This document shows positions 18,401-29,619 of a stretch of 64,000 nt of DNA, piece by piece. The stretch's first letter is position 1; each line of letters opens with the position of its first letter. Both the position numbers and the translations under genes were made by a program. The notes beneath the pieces are model-generated. The model was not told where the DNA came from. It did no database searches and worked only from the letters and a program-made list of their open reading frames with translations. The DNA comes from Paraglaciecola sp. L3A3 (lineage in GTDB: Bacteria > Pseudomonadota > Gammaproteobacteria > Enterobacterales > Alteromonadaceae), in assembly GCF_009796765.1 (NCBI RefSeq), contig NZ_CP047023.1, forward strand, positions 3,641,501 through 3,705,500, in the 5' to 3' direction.

Positions 18401-18940
18401 TAATTCAAGATAAAATCTATCGCCAAAAGTAGTTTGATAAAATTGGCTAATACTTTGTGCCAATTCAATATTTCCTTTGGTTAACATCTGACCTAAGTCA
18501 CCAGTTTTACCGCCAGAAAGTACAATCACACCTTCGTTATGTTCAATTAACCAATCACGATCAATTACCGCTCTATCTTTAACCGAACCACGTAAATAGG
18601 CTTTTGAAATTAACAAGGTAATATTTTTATAACCTTGATTATTCATCGCCAACAGAGTCAAACGGAAAATATTCCCCGGAACATCATCACTTTGAACCCA
18701 AAAATCAGTGCCAATTATGGGCTTAATGCCGTTGCTGTGTGCTTGACTATAAAACTTCACCAAGCCACACATATTCATCTGATCAGTTATCGCCACAGCC
18801 GGCATATTCAGCTCTTTTACTTTACTGATTATGGGTTTAACTTTATTTAATCCGTCTAACATAGAGTAATCACTGTGTACTCTAAGGTGGACAAAATTAA
18901 CTGGCGTTTTTCCTTGAGACTGAGAAACCTGCTCTGTCAT
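15443..18940 (-). CDS. dnaE: DNA polymerase III subunit alpha
   Basis: The replicative polymerase catalytic subunit, 1165 residues. The N-terminal PHP domain begins at [16 protein letters not shown]. The polymerase palm carries the Asp pair in [12 protein letters not shown] (about residue 420). A fingers/HhH region ([22 protein letters not shown]), an OB-fold ([20 protein letters not shown]) and a C-terminal domain that contacts tau follow. The ATG at 18940 overlaps the rnhB stop (TAATG), so translation is probably coupled. Length and layout match the Proteobacterial DnaE1 type. Confidence 0.98.
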   Translation of the reverse strand: MTEQVSQSQGKTPVNFVHLRVHSDYSMLDGLNKVKPIISKVKELNMPAVAITDQMNMCGLVKFYSQAHSNGIKPIIGTDFWVQSDDVPGNIFRLTLLAMNNQGYKNITLLISKAYLRGSVKDRAVIDRDWLIEHNEGVIVLSGGKTGDLGQMLTKGNIELAQSISQFYQTTFGDRFYLELTRTGRLGEEDYIHRAIDWANQYDLAVVATNEVCFIDQEGFDAHEIRVAIHDGFTLIDPRRPKEYSDQQYLRTAEEMLELFQDIPEAIQNTVEIAKRCNTTVQLGTYFLPDFPTEGMDIKDFLVKVSREGLERRLAFLFPDEVERKEKRPEYDDRLEIELGVINQMGFPGYFLIVMEFIQWSKDNNIPVGPGRGSGAGSLVAYALDITDLDPLEYDLLFERFLNPERVSMPDFDVDFCMDRRDEVIDHVAEMYGRDAVSQIITFGTMAAKAVVRDVGRVLGHPYGFVDGISKLIPPTPGMTLEKAFVEEPRLPELYNQDEDVKDLIDMCRILEGVTRNAGKHAGGVVIAPTVITDFAPLYCDDEGKNPVTQFDKNDVETAGLVKFDFLGLRTLTIIQWAIDMVKKGKGKEIDIASISLTDPKCFKILLNSETTAVFQLESRGMKELISRLKPDCFEDIIALVALFRPGPLQSGMVDNFIDRKHGREAISYPDAEYQHECLKEILEPTYGIILYQEQVMQIAQEMSGYSLGGADMLRRAMGKKKPEEMEKQRGSFQEGAKNNGIEPDLAIKIFDLVEKFAGYGFNKSHSAAYALVSYQTLWLKTHYPAEFMAAVMSADMDNTDKIVTLVDECSRMNLTILPPDVNAGSHKFTVDEEERIVYGIGAIKGVGEGPIEAIIKAREEKGKFTDLFDFCAKVDIKKINKRVLEKLVLAGALDNLGPHRAAIMASLPDAIAAAGQHAKAESFGQSDMFGLLNTEPEQVQQAFAVVNPWPEKVWLDGEKTTLGLYLTGHPINQYLTEIKQYAPCRLVDLKPTNRDQTAFAVGLVIGVRIIVNKRGRRWALVTLDDKSARIDVRFFPDMLEQYEELLKEDKILLITGQVSFDDFSGGNTMSARDAMDIVQAREKNAKWLQIHLESSWCNTSTIDKLQVILQPFQGGSCPVQVHYVHPDAKVDLTLGAQWYVTPEDELIYELQQLLGKPQIKLEFH

Positions 18941-19533
18941 TATGAGCCCGCCAATTGACCGTTACGCAACACAAGTGATTGCTGGACAGGCTTAAAACTC
19001 ATACGATATTCAGCCAATGGGCCTAATTCGGCAAGCTTAGCTAAATGGGCTTTAGTGGGATAACCTTTATGTTGAGCGAAACCATATTCAGGATATAGTT
19101 TATCTAACTGCAACATTTCTTCATCTCTAGTGACCTTGGCAATGATAGAAGCTGCAGATATTTCAGCAATTAAACCATCACCTTTGACTATTGCTTCACT
19201 AGAATAAGACCAAGCTGGACAACGATTACCATCCACCATTACATGTTGTGGTTGTATAGACAAACCTTCAACAGCTCTTGTCATGGCTAACATAGTGGCA
19301 TGTAAAATATTTAATTGGTCAATTTCAGCAGGACTTGCTCGACCGATAGACCAAGCTAATGCATGGTTTTTGATTTCAACGGCTAAAGCGTTACGCTTTT
19401 TTTCAGATAATTTTTTAGAATCCGCCAAACCAGGAATAACATATTTAGGATCTAAAATGACAGCAGCGGTAACCACGTCACCGACTAAAGGTCCACGACC
19501 GACTTCATCTACTCCAGCTACAATTTTTATCAT
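18940..19533 (-). CDS. rnhB: Ribonuclease HII
   Basis: Removes ribonucleotides misincorporated in DNA and RNA of hybrids. 197 residues. The conserved start [21 protein letters not shown] appears here as [15 protein letters not shown], with the catalytic Asp and Glu. The third catalytic Asp is in HVMVDGN, and [18 protein letters not shown] is the usual tail motif. Start and stop codons overlap those of lpxB and dnaE by one base each, which implies a tightly coupled message. Confidence 0.97.
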   Translation of the reverse strand: MIKIVAGVDEVGRGPLVGDVVTAAVILDPKYVIPGLADSKKLSEKKRNALAVEIKNHALAWSIGRASPAEIDQLNILHATMLAMTRAVEGLSIQPQHVMVDGNRCPAWSYSSEAIVKGDGLIAEISAASIIAKVTRDEEMLQLDKLYPEYGFAQHKGYPTKAHLAKLAELGPLAEYRMSFKPVQQSLVLRNGQLAGS

Positions 19534-20690
19534 TAATTCTGACCAATCAAATTAGCAACAGCTTTGGCTGCCTGCACATCAGCATTTTGGCGTAATGATT
19601 GGTGTAATGTTTCAAACTTACTAACAAGTTGTTGCTGGGATTCACTATTTTTATCCGCTAACATGGGTAATAACAGCTCAGCGATACGTTTTGGGTTAAC
19701 GTCATCTTGCAGTAATTCAGGGATCAGCTTTTCATCTGCGAGCACATTTGGCAAAGCAAAATATTTTGCCTTGTAAAGCCATCTCATCATTTGGTAAGTT
19801 AAACCGCTTAACTTGTATGCTGCCACCATATTTTTCTTACATAACATCGCTTCAAGCGTCGCAGTACCAGAAGCAAGTAGTACTGCATCAGAAGCAATCA
19901 TCACTTCTCTGGCATGACCTATCACCACCCGATAATCTAATTCAGGTAAATGGGTATGAAAATACTCATCTACTTGTTCTTTCCGTTGGCGATTTATCAC
20001 AGGGATCAATACTTTTAAATTTGGAATATCTTTTTTAAGCAATAAACTTGCTTGTATAAATATATCTAACAAGCTATCCACTTCTCGCTTACGGCTGCCT
20101 GGCAATAGAGCTAATACACGATCACTGTCTCTTATTTGCAAAGACTGACGTGCAACTTCGAAATCAGGTTTTATCTCAATATCGTCAGCCATTGTATGAC
20201 CCACAAATGCACAAGGAATTTGATGATTGTCATACACTTGTTTTTCAAATGGAAAGATACTTAAAACTAGATTAGTGGCCTTGGCTATTCTGAAAATTCT
20301 TTTTTCGCGCCATGCCCAAACAGTTGGACTTACATATTGAACGGTTTTAATGCCTTGTTTTTTCAATTTAAGTTCAAGGGTTAAATTAAAATCAGGAGCA
20401 TCAACGCCAATAAAGACATCTGGGGGATTGGTCAAAAAATGTTGAGTCAATGTTTTACGTACAAAGATTAATCGACGTATTCGAGATAACACTTCAACCA
20501 AGCCCATCACTGATAGTTCTTCCATATCAAATAATGAATGGCAACCCTGATTCTGCATCTTGGGTCCAGCAATACCTTCAAAAGTGGCGTTAGGGAAATG
20601 AGTTTTAAGTTGTTTAATTAGCCCAGCGGCCAAGATATCGCCCGATGCTTCACCGGCAACAATACCTATTCTAAGTGCTCTGTCGCTCAT
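19533..20690 (-). CDS. lpxB: Lipid-A-disaccharide synthase
   Basis: Glycosyltransferase family 19 enzyme of lipid A synthesis. It joins UDP-2,3-diacylglucosamine and lipid X at the inner face of the cytoplasmic membrane. 385 residues with the expected [17 protein letters not shown] start, [10 protein letters not shown], the [16 protein letters not shown] block and the C-terminal [11 protein letters not shown] / [11 protein letters not shown]-binding region. It sits 3 bp after lpxA and overlaps rnhB by one base. Confidence 0.97.
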   Translation of the reverse strand: MSDRALRIGIVAGEASGDILAAGLIKQLKTHFPNATFEGIAGPKMQNQGCHSLFDMEELSVMGLVEVLSRIRRLIFVRKTLTQHFLTNPPDVFIGVDAPDFNLTLELKLKKQGIKTVQYVSPTVWAWREKRIFRIAKATNLVLSIFPFEKQVYDNHQIPCAFVGHTMADDIEIKPDFEVARQSLQIRDSDRVLALLPGSRKREVDSLLDIFIQASLLLKKDIPNLKVLIPVINRQRKEQVDEYFHTHLPELDYRVVIGHAREVMIASDAVLLASGTATLEAMLCKKNMVAAYKLSGLTYQMMRWLYKAKYFALPNVLADEKLIPELLQDDVNPKRIAELLLPMLADKNSESQQQLVSKFETLHQSLRQNADVQAAKAVANLIGQN

Positions 20691-20693
20691 GAT

Positions 20694-21461
20694 TTAGCGT
20701 ACAATCCCTCGAGAAGAGTTGGCGATAAAGTCTGCCATAATTTGAATTTCACTAGTATTTTTTGCCATATCTAACAGTTCTGCCACTGCTTCTTCGGCAC
20801 GATTTCCATTACGGTATATAACTTTATAAGCTCGTTTTATTTGTAAAATTGCTTCAGCACTATAACCTCGACGACGTAAACCTTCAGAGTTAATACCTTT
20901 TGGTGTACTCCCCTCGCCTAACATCACATAGGGAGGAACATCACGTAATACAACCACTCCACCGGCTACAAAACTATGATTGCCTATATTACAAAACTGA
21001 TGAACAGCAGTCATACCACCCATGATAACCCAATCACCAACGGTTACATGACCAGCTAAGGTAGCATTAGACGCCAGAATTGAATTGTTACCAATCACAC
21101 AATCATGAGCAACATGTACATAAGTCATGATTAAGTTATTCGAACCAATACGGGTAATACCTTTATCTTGTACTGTACCACGGTGGATAGTAGCCCCTTC
21201 ACGGATCACATTATTGTCACCAATAATCAATTCGGTAGGTTCACCAGCATACTTTTTGTCTTGGCAATCCTCACCAATCGAACAAAATTGATAAAAGTGA
21301 TTACCTTGTCCTATAGTGGTTTTACCTTTAATCACCACATGAGGTTCGATAACCGAGTTATCACCAATAGACACATCGGCCCCAATAACTGAATAAGGGC
21401 CTATTGATACATTTTTACCAATTAGTGCTGAATCATGAATAATTGCAGTGGAATGGATCAC
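20694..21461 (-). CDS. lpxA: Acyl-ACP--UDP-N-acetylglucosamine O-acyltransferase
   Basis: First enzyme of lipid A synthesis: moves a 3-hydroxyacyl chain from ACP to UDP-GlcNAc. 255 residues, with an N-terminal left-handed beta-helix of hexapeptide repeats ([20 protein letters not shown] onward). The catalytic His region is around [24 protein letters not shown] is a further hallmark, and a C-terminal helical domain follows. It is 3 bp from both fabZ upstream and lpxB downstream. Confidence 0.97.
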   Translation of the reverse strand: MIHSTAIIHDSALIGKNVSIGPYSVIGADVSIGDNSVIEPHVVIKGKTTIGQGNHFYQFCSIGEDCQDKKYAGEPTELIIGDNNVIREGATIHRGTVQDKGITRIGSNNLIMTYVHVAHDCVIGNNSILASNATLAGHVTVGDWVIMGGMTAVHQFCNIGNHSFVAGGVVVLRDVPPYVMLGEGSTPKGINSEGLRRRGYSAEAILQIKRAYKVIYRNGNRAEEAVAELLDMAKNTSEIQIMADFIANSSRGIVR

Positions 21462-21464
21462 CTT

Positions 21465-21911
21465 TTATATTTTCCTCATAGCACACATGAACTCAGCCTC
21501 ACAGGCGTCTTTTCCGTCAACTCTGGCCACACCATGAAACTTCCAAATTCCTCGACGTTCTTTGATCAAATTCACTTCCATGTCCAAGCGATCGCCTGGC
21601 ACTACTGGCATTTTAAATCTGGCTTTGTCGATACCTGCATACAAATAAAGATCGTCAGAATTACCAGCAGTTTTAAATCCTAAAACACCAGCAACTTGAG
21701 CTAAAGCTTCTAAGATCAGAACGCCTGGGAAAATGGGTTTACCTGGAAAATGTCCAGTAAAACACGGTTCATTAAACGTAATATTTTTATATGCCACAAT
21801 AGATTCGTTAAGTTTGTAGTCAGTAACGCGATCCACTAATAAAAATGGGTATCTATGGGGCAAAAGCTCCATAATTTCTTCTATTTCTAGAGGTTGTAAG
21901 CTATTAGCCAA
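21465..21911 (-). CDS. fabZ: 3-hydroxyacyl-ACP dehydratase FabZ
   Basis: Dehydrates beta-hydroxyacyl-ACP in fatty acid elongation and competes with LpxA for the same substrate, which explains their linkage. 148 residues, hot-dog fold. The catalytic His is in [20 protein letters not shown], along with the Glu of the same block, and [13 protein letters not shown] is present near the start. It begins 36 bp after the lpxD stop. Confidence 0.97.
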   Translation of the reverse strand: MANSLQPLEIEEIMELLPHRYPFLLVDRVTDYKLNESIVAYKNITFNEPCFTGHFPGKPIFPGVLILEALAQVAGVLGFKTAGNSDDLYLYAGIDKARFKMPVVPGDRLDMEVNLIKERRGIWKFHGVARVDGKDACEAEFMCAMRKI

Positions 21912-21947
21912 GGGGTAACTCCTAAACGCTCAAGATAGTAGGGCTAG

Positions 21948-22982
21948 CTACTCTGCTTGAAATTTTTCTAATGTTTTAACACGCTGATTCAGGCTAGTAA
22001 TATTTCTCATGGCAACCATATTTTTTCGCCATTGCTTATTAGGCTCTGCAGGCATACCTGAAGAATAAACACCGGGTTGAGAAATATTCTTAGTGATCAT
22101 ACTCATTCCAGTCATGATCACACCGTCACAGATTGAAATATGGCCATTGATCCCAACTAACCCAGCAATACTACAGTTTTTACCAATAGTAGTGCTTCCT
22201 GCCACAACAGAGCAAGCCGCCATTGCAGTGTTTTCACCTATTTCAACATTGTGAGCAATTTGACATTGATTATCAATAATAACTCCATCAGCTAAAATAG
22301 TATTGTCTAAGGCACCACGATCAATGGTTGTACTTGCACCAATTTCAACTCTATTGCCAATTATGACACTACCTAACTGCGGAATTTTAATCCACTGCCC
22401 TTTATCATTCGCATAACCAAAACCATCACTACCGAGTACAGTACTAGCTTGAACTAGGCAGTTTGTTCCCAATACTACTTCATGGTAAATAGTAACATTT
22501 GCCCACAACTTAGTATTAGCGCCAATTCTAGCACCTTTACCGATAAAACATCCTGGGCCTATTTCCACCTTATCACCAAGGATAACATTATCCTCAATAA
22601 CCGTATGTGCACCAATTTTAACGTCGGCACCTAGTGTAACATTTTTACCAATAACTGCATGTGACGAAATATCATAAGCTGCTGCTGGAGTGGTATCCAA
22701 AATTTGCGCTGCTTTTGCAAAACCCACATATGGGTTTGGCATTACTAACGCAGTTTGGGAACAATGAGGTAATTCATCTGGATGTAAAATAATGGCTTGC
22801 GCTTTAGAATCCAGAAGCTGGCTACGATACTTACTATTAGACAAAAATGACAGCTGACCATTGCCAGCTTTAGCTAAAGTAGATATCCCGGTGATAAGGG
22901 TATCTGGGCTATCTCCATTAGCTAAATGTAATTCAGCTTCTATCGCTTGTGCTAATGCAGCTAGACTAAGTGAATGACTCAA
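21948..22982 (-). CDS. lpxD: UDP-3-O-(3-hydroxyacyl)glucosamine N-acyltransferase
   Basis: Third step of lipid A synthesis: adds the N-linked hydroxyacyl chain. 344 residues. It has a short N-terminal uridine-binding domain (LAALAQAIEAELHL; DTLITGISTL), then a long hexapeptide-repeat beta-helix (TLGADVKIGAHTVIEDNVIL, DNQCQIAHNVEIG with the catalytic His), and a C-terminal helix (QRVKTLEKF). It lies between skp and fabZ in the conserved order. Confidence 0.97.
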   Translation of the reverse strand: MSHSLSLAALAQAIEAELHLANGDSPDTLITGISTLAKAGNGQLSFLSNSKYRSQLLDSKAQAIILHPDELPHCSQTALVMPNPYVGFAKAAQILDTTPAAAYDISSHAVIGKNVTLGADVKIGAHTVIEDNVILGDKVEIGPGCFIGKGARIGANTKLWANVTIYHEVVLGTNCLVQASTVLGSDGFGYANDKGQWIKIPQLGSVIIGNRVEIGASTTIDRGALDNTILADGVIIDNQCQIAHNVEIGENTAMAACSVVAGSTTIGKNCSIAGLVGINGHISICDGVIMTGMSMITKNISQPGVYSSGMPAEPNKQWRKNMVAMRNITSLNQRVKTLEKFQAE

Positions 22983-23040
22983 AATATTTCCTTCTGGGCT
23001 TTGGCTTTTATTGTAAAATAAAAGCCCTCGTTAATAAAAA

Positions 23041-23556
23041 TTATTGAATTTTATTAACCTGCTCGATCACTTGTTTTGAAATGTCATTTGCTGGATTAAT
23101 AAATGCAACAGCATTAGCATTTAAAATAACATCATACTTTTCTTTTGCTGCAACGGCATCGATGCCTTGCTTGATTAAGCCCAACAATTTATTTTGCTCT
23201 TCTTGAGCACGCTGTTGGATCTCTTGCTGAAGTGGTTGTGCTTTAGCTGTGTAATCATTCCTAAGTTGAATAATTTTATCTTGTAGCTCTTTCTTTTCTT
23301 TTTCACTCATAGTAGCCGCATCACGTTGATTTTTCTCAAGGTAATACTTAATGTCTTTTTCTAGACGGCTAACTTCTTCAGTTTTATCTTTAAACTCAGC
23401 AGCAATAGATTGTTGAATCGTCGCAGCTTGAGGTAAAGATTGAAAAATACCTTGGACATTCACTGCGCCTATTTTTTGTTCAGCTTGTGCAGTGGCACTG
23501 ACTAGTGCACTTGTCATTAAAGCGCCGGCAATTAAACTTTTAGTAAAAATTTTCAA
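23041..23556 (-). CDS. skp: Periplasmic chaperone Skp/OmpH
   Basis: Holds unfolded outer-membrane proteins in the periplasm on their way to BamA. I place the start at a TTG (23556): GGAG lies six bases upstream and a clean signal peptide follows (KIFTKSLIAGALMTSALVSA, cleaved near AQA-EQ). An upstream in-frame start would run into the end of bamA and spoil the signal. The mature part is about 145 residues, with a beta core (IGAVNVQGIF) and long coiled-coil tentacles (about residues 55-130). Immediately downstream of bamA, as in most gammaproteobacteria. Confidence 0.92.
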   Translation of the reverse strand: MKIFTKSLIAGALMTSALVSATAQAEQKIGAVNVQGIFQSLPQAATIQQSIAAEFKDKTEEVSRLEKDIKYYLEKNQRDAATMSEKEKKELQDKIIQLRNDYTAKAQPLQQEIQQRAQEEQNKLLGLIKQGIDAVAAKEKYDVILNANAVAFINPANDISKQVIEQVNKIQ

Positions 23557-23605
23557 AGGAAACTCCTGTTTCTTATTGTTATAGGCTGGTATTCCAACCG
23601 AAAAA

Positions 23606-26083
23606 TTAAAATGTTTGACCAATATTAAAAGTGAAGAACTTAGTATCATCACCTTCACGTTCTTGAATCACTTTAGAAAAACTAAATACCATAGGTCCCA
23701 TTGGTGATAACCATTGTACCGAAATACCACCCGAAGCTCTATAGAGTGATGGATCACTATAATCTATCAAATTATCATCGCTATATTGCTGAATGACATT
23801 CAGATCTTTATAAAGATTATAATCAAATTCTGTATCCCAAACATTACCAACATCAATAAACATACTGGTACGTACTGAGTTATCGAAGTCTACTTCAACA
23901 AATGGGGTTGGCACAATTAATTCAATCCCACCTAAAATCATAGCGTTACCACCTAAAGAACGACTCGAAAGAGAAATACTATCTGTAGTAGGGTCACCCA
24001 GTATAGGGCGTCCACTTGGATCAACTGCCACTGAGTTGGGGCTCAATAATAGCCCTCTAGGACCAACGGTATTATTTTCGAAACCACGTAATGTATCAGC
24101 ACCACCCGCGGTGAAATGTTGAGTAAAAGGTAATATTTGATCAACCCCATTCACATCACCGTAACCATTACCATAACCCATTTTCAGTCTGGCTAAGAAA
24201 GACCAACGTTGATTACGTGATAGTGGAAAATACCATTTACCATCCAATTCAGTTTTGAAATAGTTCACGTCTGAATTAGGAGTAGTAATACCGAATGAAG
24301 CCCTCTGCGATGAACCTGCCGTTGGGAAAACCCCTCGGTTAAGAGTTGAACGTGACCATGCCACAGATGCCAAGAAACTAGAATAATTTATAGCTGCATC
24401 AGGATCATTTGGGTCGACAAATTGTTCATTAAAACGAATTGTTTGTACATAAGGTTGGTTTTGGAATAATTCAACATTTGAATAAGTTAATCCAAAATTA
24501 ATTCTATTATATTGGTCAATTGGATAACCAATATTACTGCCTACAGAAAACTGTTTGCTGTTGTATTGAATAAGGTTAGCTGAGCTACCATCGAACTCAC
24601 TATAAGACACACTTCCTCCCAAACTAATACCGTCAATAGTAAAATAGGGGTCTGTATAAGAAAGCTGAACACTCTTTTGATATGACACAGTGCTAACGTT
24701 AAATGCTACACGCTTACCTGTTCCTAAGAAATTATCTTGTTGAATACCAGCTTGTAAGCTTAGTTTTGTTCTATCACCGTAACCAATACCTGCATTAAAT
24801 GATCCTGAAGGTTGTTCTTTTACAGTGAAATTCACATCAACTTTATCATCTTCACCTGGTAAACGAACAGTTTCAAAGTCTACTTTTTCCATATAAGTCA
24901 AACGAGACAAACTATTTTTAGACACTTCTAAGGTATCATTTGATAACCAAGTTCCTTCCATTTGGTTGACTGATTGTCTTAATACTTCATCAGAGGTACT
25001 GACATTTCCTTCAAAATTAATACGACGCACATATATACGTTTACCTGGATCGACAGATAAAACTAACTTCACCGTTTTATCTTCATCGTTGATATCTGGA
25101 ATAGTTGTCACGGTTGGATAAGCATAACCAAAACGACCAAGATACTTACTGATATATTCTTCGGTGTAAGTCACTTGAGCTTGGTTGTAAAGTTGCCCTT
25201 TTCTGATAGGTAAAACTAATTTTAAATATTCTTCAAAACCTAATAAATCACCAATTAATTCAACATCAGATATTTCATATTTTTCACCCTCTTGTACATT
25301 AAGAGTAATATAAATACCTTCTTTATCTGGAGTCATTGATACTTGAGTTGAATCAATATTAAAACGTAAATAACCCGAATCTTTGTAATAACTAGTAATA
25401 GTTTCCATATCGCCAGTTAAGGTTTGTTTTTGATACCTGGTTTGAGATAGAAAATCCCACCAAGGTGTATCAAATTGTAATTCTACTTGTTGCAATAACT
25501 CTTCATCTGAATAGATGGAGTTACCCACAATATTAATTTGTTCAATATTAGCTGCGTCACCTTCTTCAAACAACAACTTTAAATCCACTCGATTTCTAGG
25601 TAAAGGAGTGACGATTGCAGTGACATCTGCATTATATTTACCAATACTGTAAAAGAAGTCTTTTAGGCCGTTTTCGACTTGAGTCAACATTGTTTTATCT
25701 AAGGGCTCACCCACAACAATATTATTGCCGTCTAAACTTTCTTGTAATTGTTCATCCTTAATATCATCGTTATCTTCAAATTCGATACTACTGATAGTAG
25801 GACGTTCTTGAACACGCACAACTAGGGTATTACCATCACGTAATACTTGGATGCTTTCGAAGTGAGTAGAAGAATACATAGTGCGGATCAGTTGAGCGAT
25901 CCTGAAACTATTCATTTCATCACCTACCGTCACCGGTAAGTATGTTAAAGCGGCCCCTAAGGCTACTCTTTGTAGACCTTCAACCTTAATGTCTTTTACA
26001 ACAAACTCACTATTTGGCGCCGCTTTTGCGAAGCTAGCAATGGATAACAATAATCCGGCAACAACTAACTGTTTAAACTTCAT
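23606..26083 (-). CDS. bamA: Outer membrane protein assembly factor BamA
   Basis: Central pore of the BAM complex that folds beta-barrel proteins into the outer membrane. 825 residues: a signal peptide (cut after AKA, about residue 21), five POTRA domains over about residues 25-425 (first VKDIKVEGLQRV), then a 16-strand barrel. The loop-6 motif is seen as TLRGFENNTVGPRG, and the protein ends in an aromatic residue (FNIGQTF), as barrel proteins do. It lies between rseP and skp. Confidence 0.97.
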   Translation of the reverse strand: MKFKQLVVAGLLLSIASFAKAAPNSEFVVKDIKVEGLQRVALGAALTYLPVTVGDEMNSFRIAQLIRTMYSSTHFESIQVLRDGNTLVVRVQERPTISSIEFEDNDDIKDEQLQESLDGNNIVVGEPLDKTMLTQVENGLKDFFYSIGKYNADVTAIVTPLPRNRVDLKLLFEEGDAANIEQINIVGNSIYSDEELLQQVELQFDTPWWDFLSQTRYQKQTLTGDMETITSYYKDSGYLRFNIDSTQVSMTPDKEGIYITLNVQEGEKYEISDVELIGDLLGFEEYLKLVLPIRKGQLYNQAQVTYTEEYISKYLGRFGYAYPTVTTIPDINDEDKTVKLVLSVDPGKRIYVRRINFEGNVSTSDEVLRQSVNQMEGTWLSNDTLEVSKNSLSRLTYMEKVDFETVRLPGEDDKVDVNFTVKEQPSGSFNAGIGYGDRTKLSLQAGIQQDNFLGTGKRVAFNVSTVSYQKSVQLSYTDPYFTIDGISLGGSVSYSEFDGSSANLIQYNSKQFSVGSNIGYPIDQYNRINFGLTYSNVELFQNQPYVQTIRFNEQFVDPNDPDAAINYSSFLASVAWSRSTLNRGVFPTAGSSQRASFGITTPNSDVNYFKTELDGKWYFPLSRNQRWSFLARLKMGYGNGYGDVNGVDQILPFTQHFTAGGADTLRGFENNTVGPRGLLLSPNSVAVDPSGRPILGDPTTDSISLSSRSLGGNAMILGGIELIVPTPFVEVDFDNSVRTSMFIDVGNVWDTEFDYNLYKDLNVIQQYSDDNLIDYSDPSLYRASGGISVQWLSPMGPMVFSFSKVIQEREGDDTKFFTFNIGQTF

Positions 26084-26145
26084 TGATTAGTATTCTTCCT
26101 AAACGCATTTCTACATGCGTACATGGCCAAATCGACCGATAAAAA

Positions 26146-27498
26146 CTATAAACGTGCAATATCATTTACTATTGCAATGCTCATTAACAGGAGTAGCAAA
26201 AAGCCACCAATTTTAAAACCTACTTCTTGTACTGAATCTGGAACAGGTCGGCCACTTAAAAATTCTATAACGTAATAGAGTAAGTGCCCACCATCAAGTA
26301 CCGGCAAAGGTAAAAGGTTAATTATGCCTAAATTAACACTAATTAGCGCTAAAAAGCTTAAAAAGTACACCAAACCAGAACTAGCACTCATGCCCGCACC
26401 TTGGGCAATCGCTATGGGACCACTTAGGTTCTTCACTGAAACATCACCAGTAAACAACTTTCCAAGCATTTCGACACTTAATGTCATCAGTCGCCAAGTT
26501 TTATCTACAGCCTTACTAAACGCTTTTGCTATACCGTATTGATGAATAAACACCATTCCTTCAGGCCAAGCTTCAAATTTAGGCGTAAACCCCATATAAC
26601 CTATGGTTTTATTATCACGTTCAGTACTACCCACTACTCCATTCAAACGAACTATTTGACCATTTCTTAACACGTCAATTTGAATAGCTTGTTCTGGTTT
26701 TGCCACAACATGACTGACTATTTGTTCCCAATTTTCCATACTAGTTCCATCTAGACGTAAAATTTTATCATCTACCAATAAGCCAATACTCTGTGCAGCC
26801 GATGCTGGCATGACATGTCCCAAGGTATTTGACACATTAGGTCTAAAAGGAGAAATCCCAAGACTACCAAGGGCTGAATCGACATCAGGATCAAAATTCC
26901 AAGCACTAATATCTATATTGGCAACATGTTCAACGGGATGATTATTAGCCGCCCATTTAACTGATAATTTTTCTTTGCCTATATGTGACATCAACTCTAA
27001 ATTGACATCTTCCCAATCTGACACTTTGCGTCCACCGACTTCAGTCAATGTTGCATTTGCAGGGATTGCACTGGTACTAAATATACTCGCTTCTTCAACT
27101 TTACCGATAACAGGTTTAATGGTTTGTAAGCCAATTAAGTACATCAAAAACAGAGCAAAAATAGCGAATATAAAGTTCACTAATGGGCCTGCGGCAATGA
27201 TTGCAATACGTTTTAATACATGTTGACGATTAAAGGCAAAAGGCAAATCAGCGTCAGATACTTCATCGACCCGTTCGTCTAACATTTTTACATAGCCGCC
27301 CAACGGAATAGCGGCTAATACAAATTCAGTTCCATGTTTGTCTGTTCTACTCCAAAAGGCTTTACCAAATCCAATCGAAAACTTTTCAACTTTTACTCCA
27401 CATCTGCGGGCAACCCAAAAGTGTCCCCACTCATGCACAGCCACTAAAATGCTTAAAGCAACAATAAATGACAATACACTCCAAATCACTTCAAACAT
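26146..27498 (-). CDS. rseP: Site-2 intramembrane zinc metalloprotease RseP
   Basis: Cuts the anti-sigma factor RseA within the membrane during the envelope stress response. 450 residues. The HExxH zinc motif is in VAVHEWGHFWVARR within the first membrane helix. Two PDZ-like domains occupy the periplasmic middle, and LPLPVLDGGHLL provides the third ligand Asp in a late membrane helix. Its ATG abuts the dxr stop codon with no gap, so the two are probably translated from one message; bamA follows. Confidence 0.96.
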   Translation of the reverse strand: MFEVIWSVLSFIVALSILVAVHEWGHFWVARRCGVKVEKFSIGFGKAFWSRTDKHGTEFVLAAIPLGGYVKMLDERVDEVSDADLPFAFNRQHVLKRIAIIAAGPLVNFIFAIFALFLMYLIGLQTIKPVIGKVEEASIFSTSAIPANATLTEVGGRKVSDWEDVNLELMSHIGKEKLSVKWAANNHPVEHVANIDISAWNFDPDVDSALGSLGISPFRPNVSNTLGHVMPASAAQSIGLLVDDKILRLDGTSMENWEQIVSHVVAKPEQAIQIDVLRNGQIVRLNGVVGSTERDNKTIGYMGFTPKFEAWPEGMVFIHQYGIAKAFSKAVDKTWRLMTLSVEMLGKLFTGDVSVKNLSGPIAIAQGAGMSASSGLVYFLSFLALISVNLGIINLLPLPVLDGGHLLYYVIEFLSGRPVPDSVQEVGFKIGGFLLLLLMSIAIVNDIARL

Positions 27499-28716
27499 CT
27501 AGCTAACCCCGTGTACTTTGGATGACATTAAGTTTTCGATAATATTAAGAGTCACCCTACGGGCAGCTTGATCACTATCAATAACAGCTTCAATGGTATC
27601 AAGTCTGTGGGATTGACTTTGTTGTAAACATTCATTGTTTACCTGAGCTATCTGATTAAAACCAATTTTTCCTTGCAAAAAAGCTTCTACAGATACTTCA
27701 TTTGATGCATTTAACACTGTAGTCGCATACTGCCCCTCTTTGCTGGCTTCAATGGCTAAATGTAAATTCGGATAGCGCAACGGATCTGGTTCAGTAAAAC
27801 TAAAGTTAGCCACTTGATTAAAATCTAACGGAGCCACACCTGACTCAATCCGCTGAGGGTAAGCCAATGCATGAGCAATGGGTGTACGCATGTCAGGATT
27901 GCCCATTTGCGCAATTACCGAACCGTCCACATATTGCACCATAGAATGGATAATACTTTGCGGGTGTAATACTACTTGAATATCATCAGCATCTAAACCA
28001 AATAGCCATCTTGCTTCAATAAATTCTAGGCCTTTATTCATCATAGTGGCCGAATCAACAGAAATCTTGCGACCCATATCCCAATTAGGGTGAGCACAAG
28101 CTTGGTCTGGTGTGACTTTTTCGAAATCAGCTAAATTTGTATTTAAAAAAGGGCCGCCAGAGCCAGTTAATAACACTTTACTGATCCCAGATGCTGCTAA
28201 GTCACCATAACAAAAATTTTCTGGTAGACATTGGAAAATAGCATTATGTTCGCTATCTATAGGCAATAATATAGCTTTATGCTGATTGGCAGCTTGTACA
28301 AATAAATCCCCGGACATAACCAAAGACTCTTTGTTAGCTAACAGCACTTTTTTACCTGAATTCACCGCAGCTAAAGTAGGTAATAACCCAGCAGCGCCTA
28401 CAATCGCCGCCATAACCACGTCAACTTCATTGGCACTGGCAACGTGTTGTAAACCTTCGGCACCGCATAAAACTTCACATAGTAAATTAGCAGCATTGAA
28501 CATCTGTTTGGCTTGCAAATAACTATTTTCATCTGCAACCACCACATATTTAGGTTGGCAAATTTTAGCTTGAGACACTAGCAATTCGATATTTCGGTTT
28601 GCTGTAAGTGCGAATACACTGAATAACTCCGGATGTCGTAATACAACATCAATTGTACTTTGGCCAATTGAGCCAGTCGCCCCCAAAATACTAATTGTTT
28701 GTGATTTATGCTGCAT
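27499..28716 (-). CDS. dxr: 1-deoxy-D-xylulose-5-phosphate reductoisomerase
   Basis: Makes 2-C-methyl-D-erythritol 4-phosphate with NADPH, the committed step of the MEP isoprenoid route. 405 residues. NADPH-binding [15 protein letters not shown], the [10 protein letters not shown] block, and the metal/substrate site [13 protein letters not shown] and [23 protein letters not shown] are all present (written here as separate blocks). The ATG at 28716 overlaps the cdsA stop (TAATG); a TTG at 28740 is less likely. Gene order frr-uppS-cdsA-dxr-rseP differs from E. coli, where dxr precedes uppS. Confidence 0.96.
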   Translation of the reverse strand: MQHKSQTISILGATGSIGQSTIDVVLRHPELFSVFALTANRNIELLVSQAKICQPKYVVVADENSYLQAKQMFNAANLLCEVLCGAEGLQHVASANEVDVVMAAIVGAAGLLPTLAAVNSGKKVLLANKESLVMSGDLFVQAANQHKAILLPIDSEHNAIFQCLPENFCYGDLAASGISKVLLTGSGGPFLNTNLADFEKVTPDQACAHPNWDMGRKISVDSATMMNKGLEFIEARWLFGLDADDIQVVLHPQSIIHSMVQYVDGSVIAQMGNPDMRTPIAHALAYPQRIESGVAPLDFNQVANFSFTEPDPLRYPNLHLAIEASKEGQYATTVLNASNEVSVEAFLQGKIGFNQIAQVNNECLQQSQSHRLDTIEAVIDSDQAARRVTLNIIENLMSSKVHGVS

Positions 28717-29579
28717 TAAGCCATCCAAGTAACATAACAAAATGCAAAAACAGGAAAGGCAGCCGTTAAACTGTCTATACGATCCATAATACCACCATGG
28801 CCTGGTAACAAAGTGCCACTATCTTTAATCCCGGCACATCGTTTAAACATGCTTTCATTTAAGTCACCCAGTGCGGATACACCTACGGTAAGGGCTCCTA
28901 TCACCACATGTAGCCAAATACGAGAAGGATCAACATGATAATGCAGAGCCGCAAAAGCGATAATAGCGGAAGACGCAAAAATTCCGCCCATTAACCCTTC
29001 CAGAGTTTTACCAGGCGAGACTCTAGGTCTGAGCTTATGCTTGCCAAACTTAACACCAACAAAAAAGGCACCAATGTCAGCCGCCCATACTATGCCTAGC
29101 ACATAGAAAATGAGTGATGCACCATAGAAAGGATCAACATCATATAAACTTGTCCGTAATGAAACTACCGCTACCCAAGTAGGAATAAGCGTGAGTAAGC
29201 CAAATATGCCGCGCAAAGATTTACTCTCAAACCAAGTAGAACTGTAATTGGGATAAGCGATAATCATAGCTAAGGAAATCATCCACCAAATGGAGGCGAT
29301 TGAGAGCGTATAAGTGTATAAACTATTTAATTGACCTTGGTACCAAATCATATCGACAGGTAACAAAAATGAAAATGCTAGACATATTGAAGTAACTAGG
29401 GCTGCATATGACACTTTAGTAAAAGTCCGAGTGATACCGGACATACTAGACCACTCCCATGCACCTAAACCAATCACAAAAGCGATTAATATCTCAAAAC
29501 TCCAAAGCGGCAAAAATAAAATAGCACAAAGGGCTAGAGGGGCCAGGATAAGGGCGGTTATTATACGTTGTTTTAACAA
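28716..29579 (-). CDS. cdsA: Phosphatidate cytidylyltransferase
   Basis: Forms CDP-diacylglycerol, the precursor of all membrane phospholipids here. 287 residues with about seven to eight membrane helices. The family signature is near the C-terminus: [16 protein letters not shown] followed by [15 protein letters not shown], with the conserved Ser, Lys and Asp residues. It sits between uppS and dxr, overlapping dxr by one base. Confidence 0.96.
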   Translation of the reverse strand: MLKQRIITALILAPLALCAILFLPLWSFEILIAFVIGLGAWEWSSMSGITRTFTKVSYAALVTSICLAFSFLLPVDMIWYQGQLNSLYTYTLSIASIWWMISLAMIIAYPNYSSTWFESKSLRGIFGLLTLIPTWVAVVSLRTSLYDVDPFYGASLIFYVLGIVWAADIGAFFVGVKFGKHKLRPRVSPGKTLEGLMGGIFASSAIIAFAALHYHVDPSRIWLHVVIGALTVGVSALGDLNESMFKRCAGIKDSGTLLPGHGGIMDRIDSLTAAFPVFAFCYVTWMA

Positions 29580-29619
29580 AAGCTCGTCCTTTTAAAATGA
29601 ATGGTAAGATAGATGAATA

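Noticed and set aside
23557..23658. Upstream ATG for Skp within the end of bamA
   Set aside because: It would put about 34 extra residues before the signal peptide; the TTG with GGAG upstream fits better.
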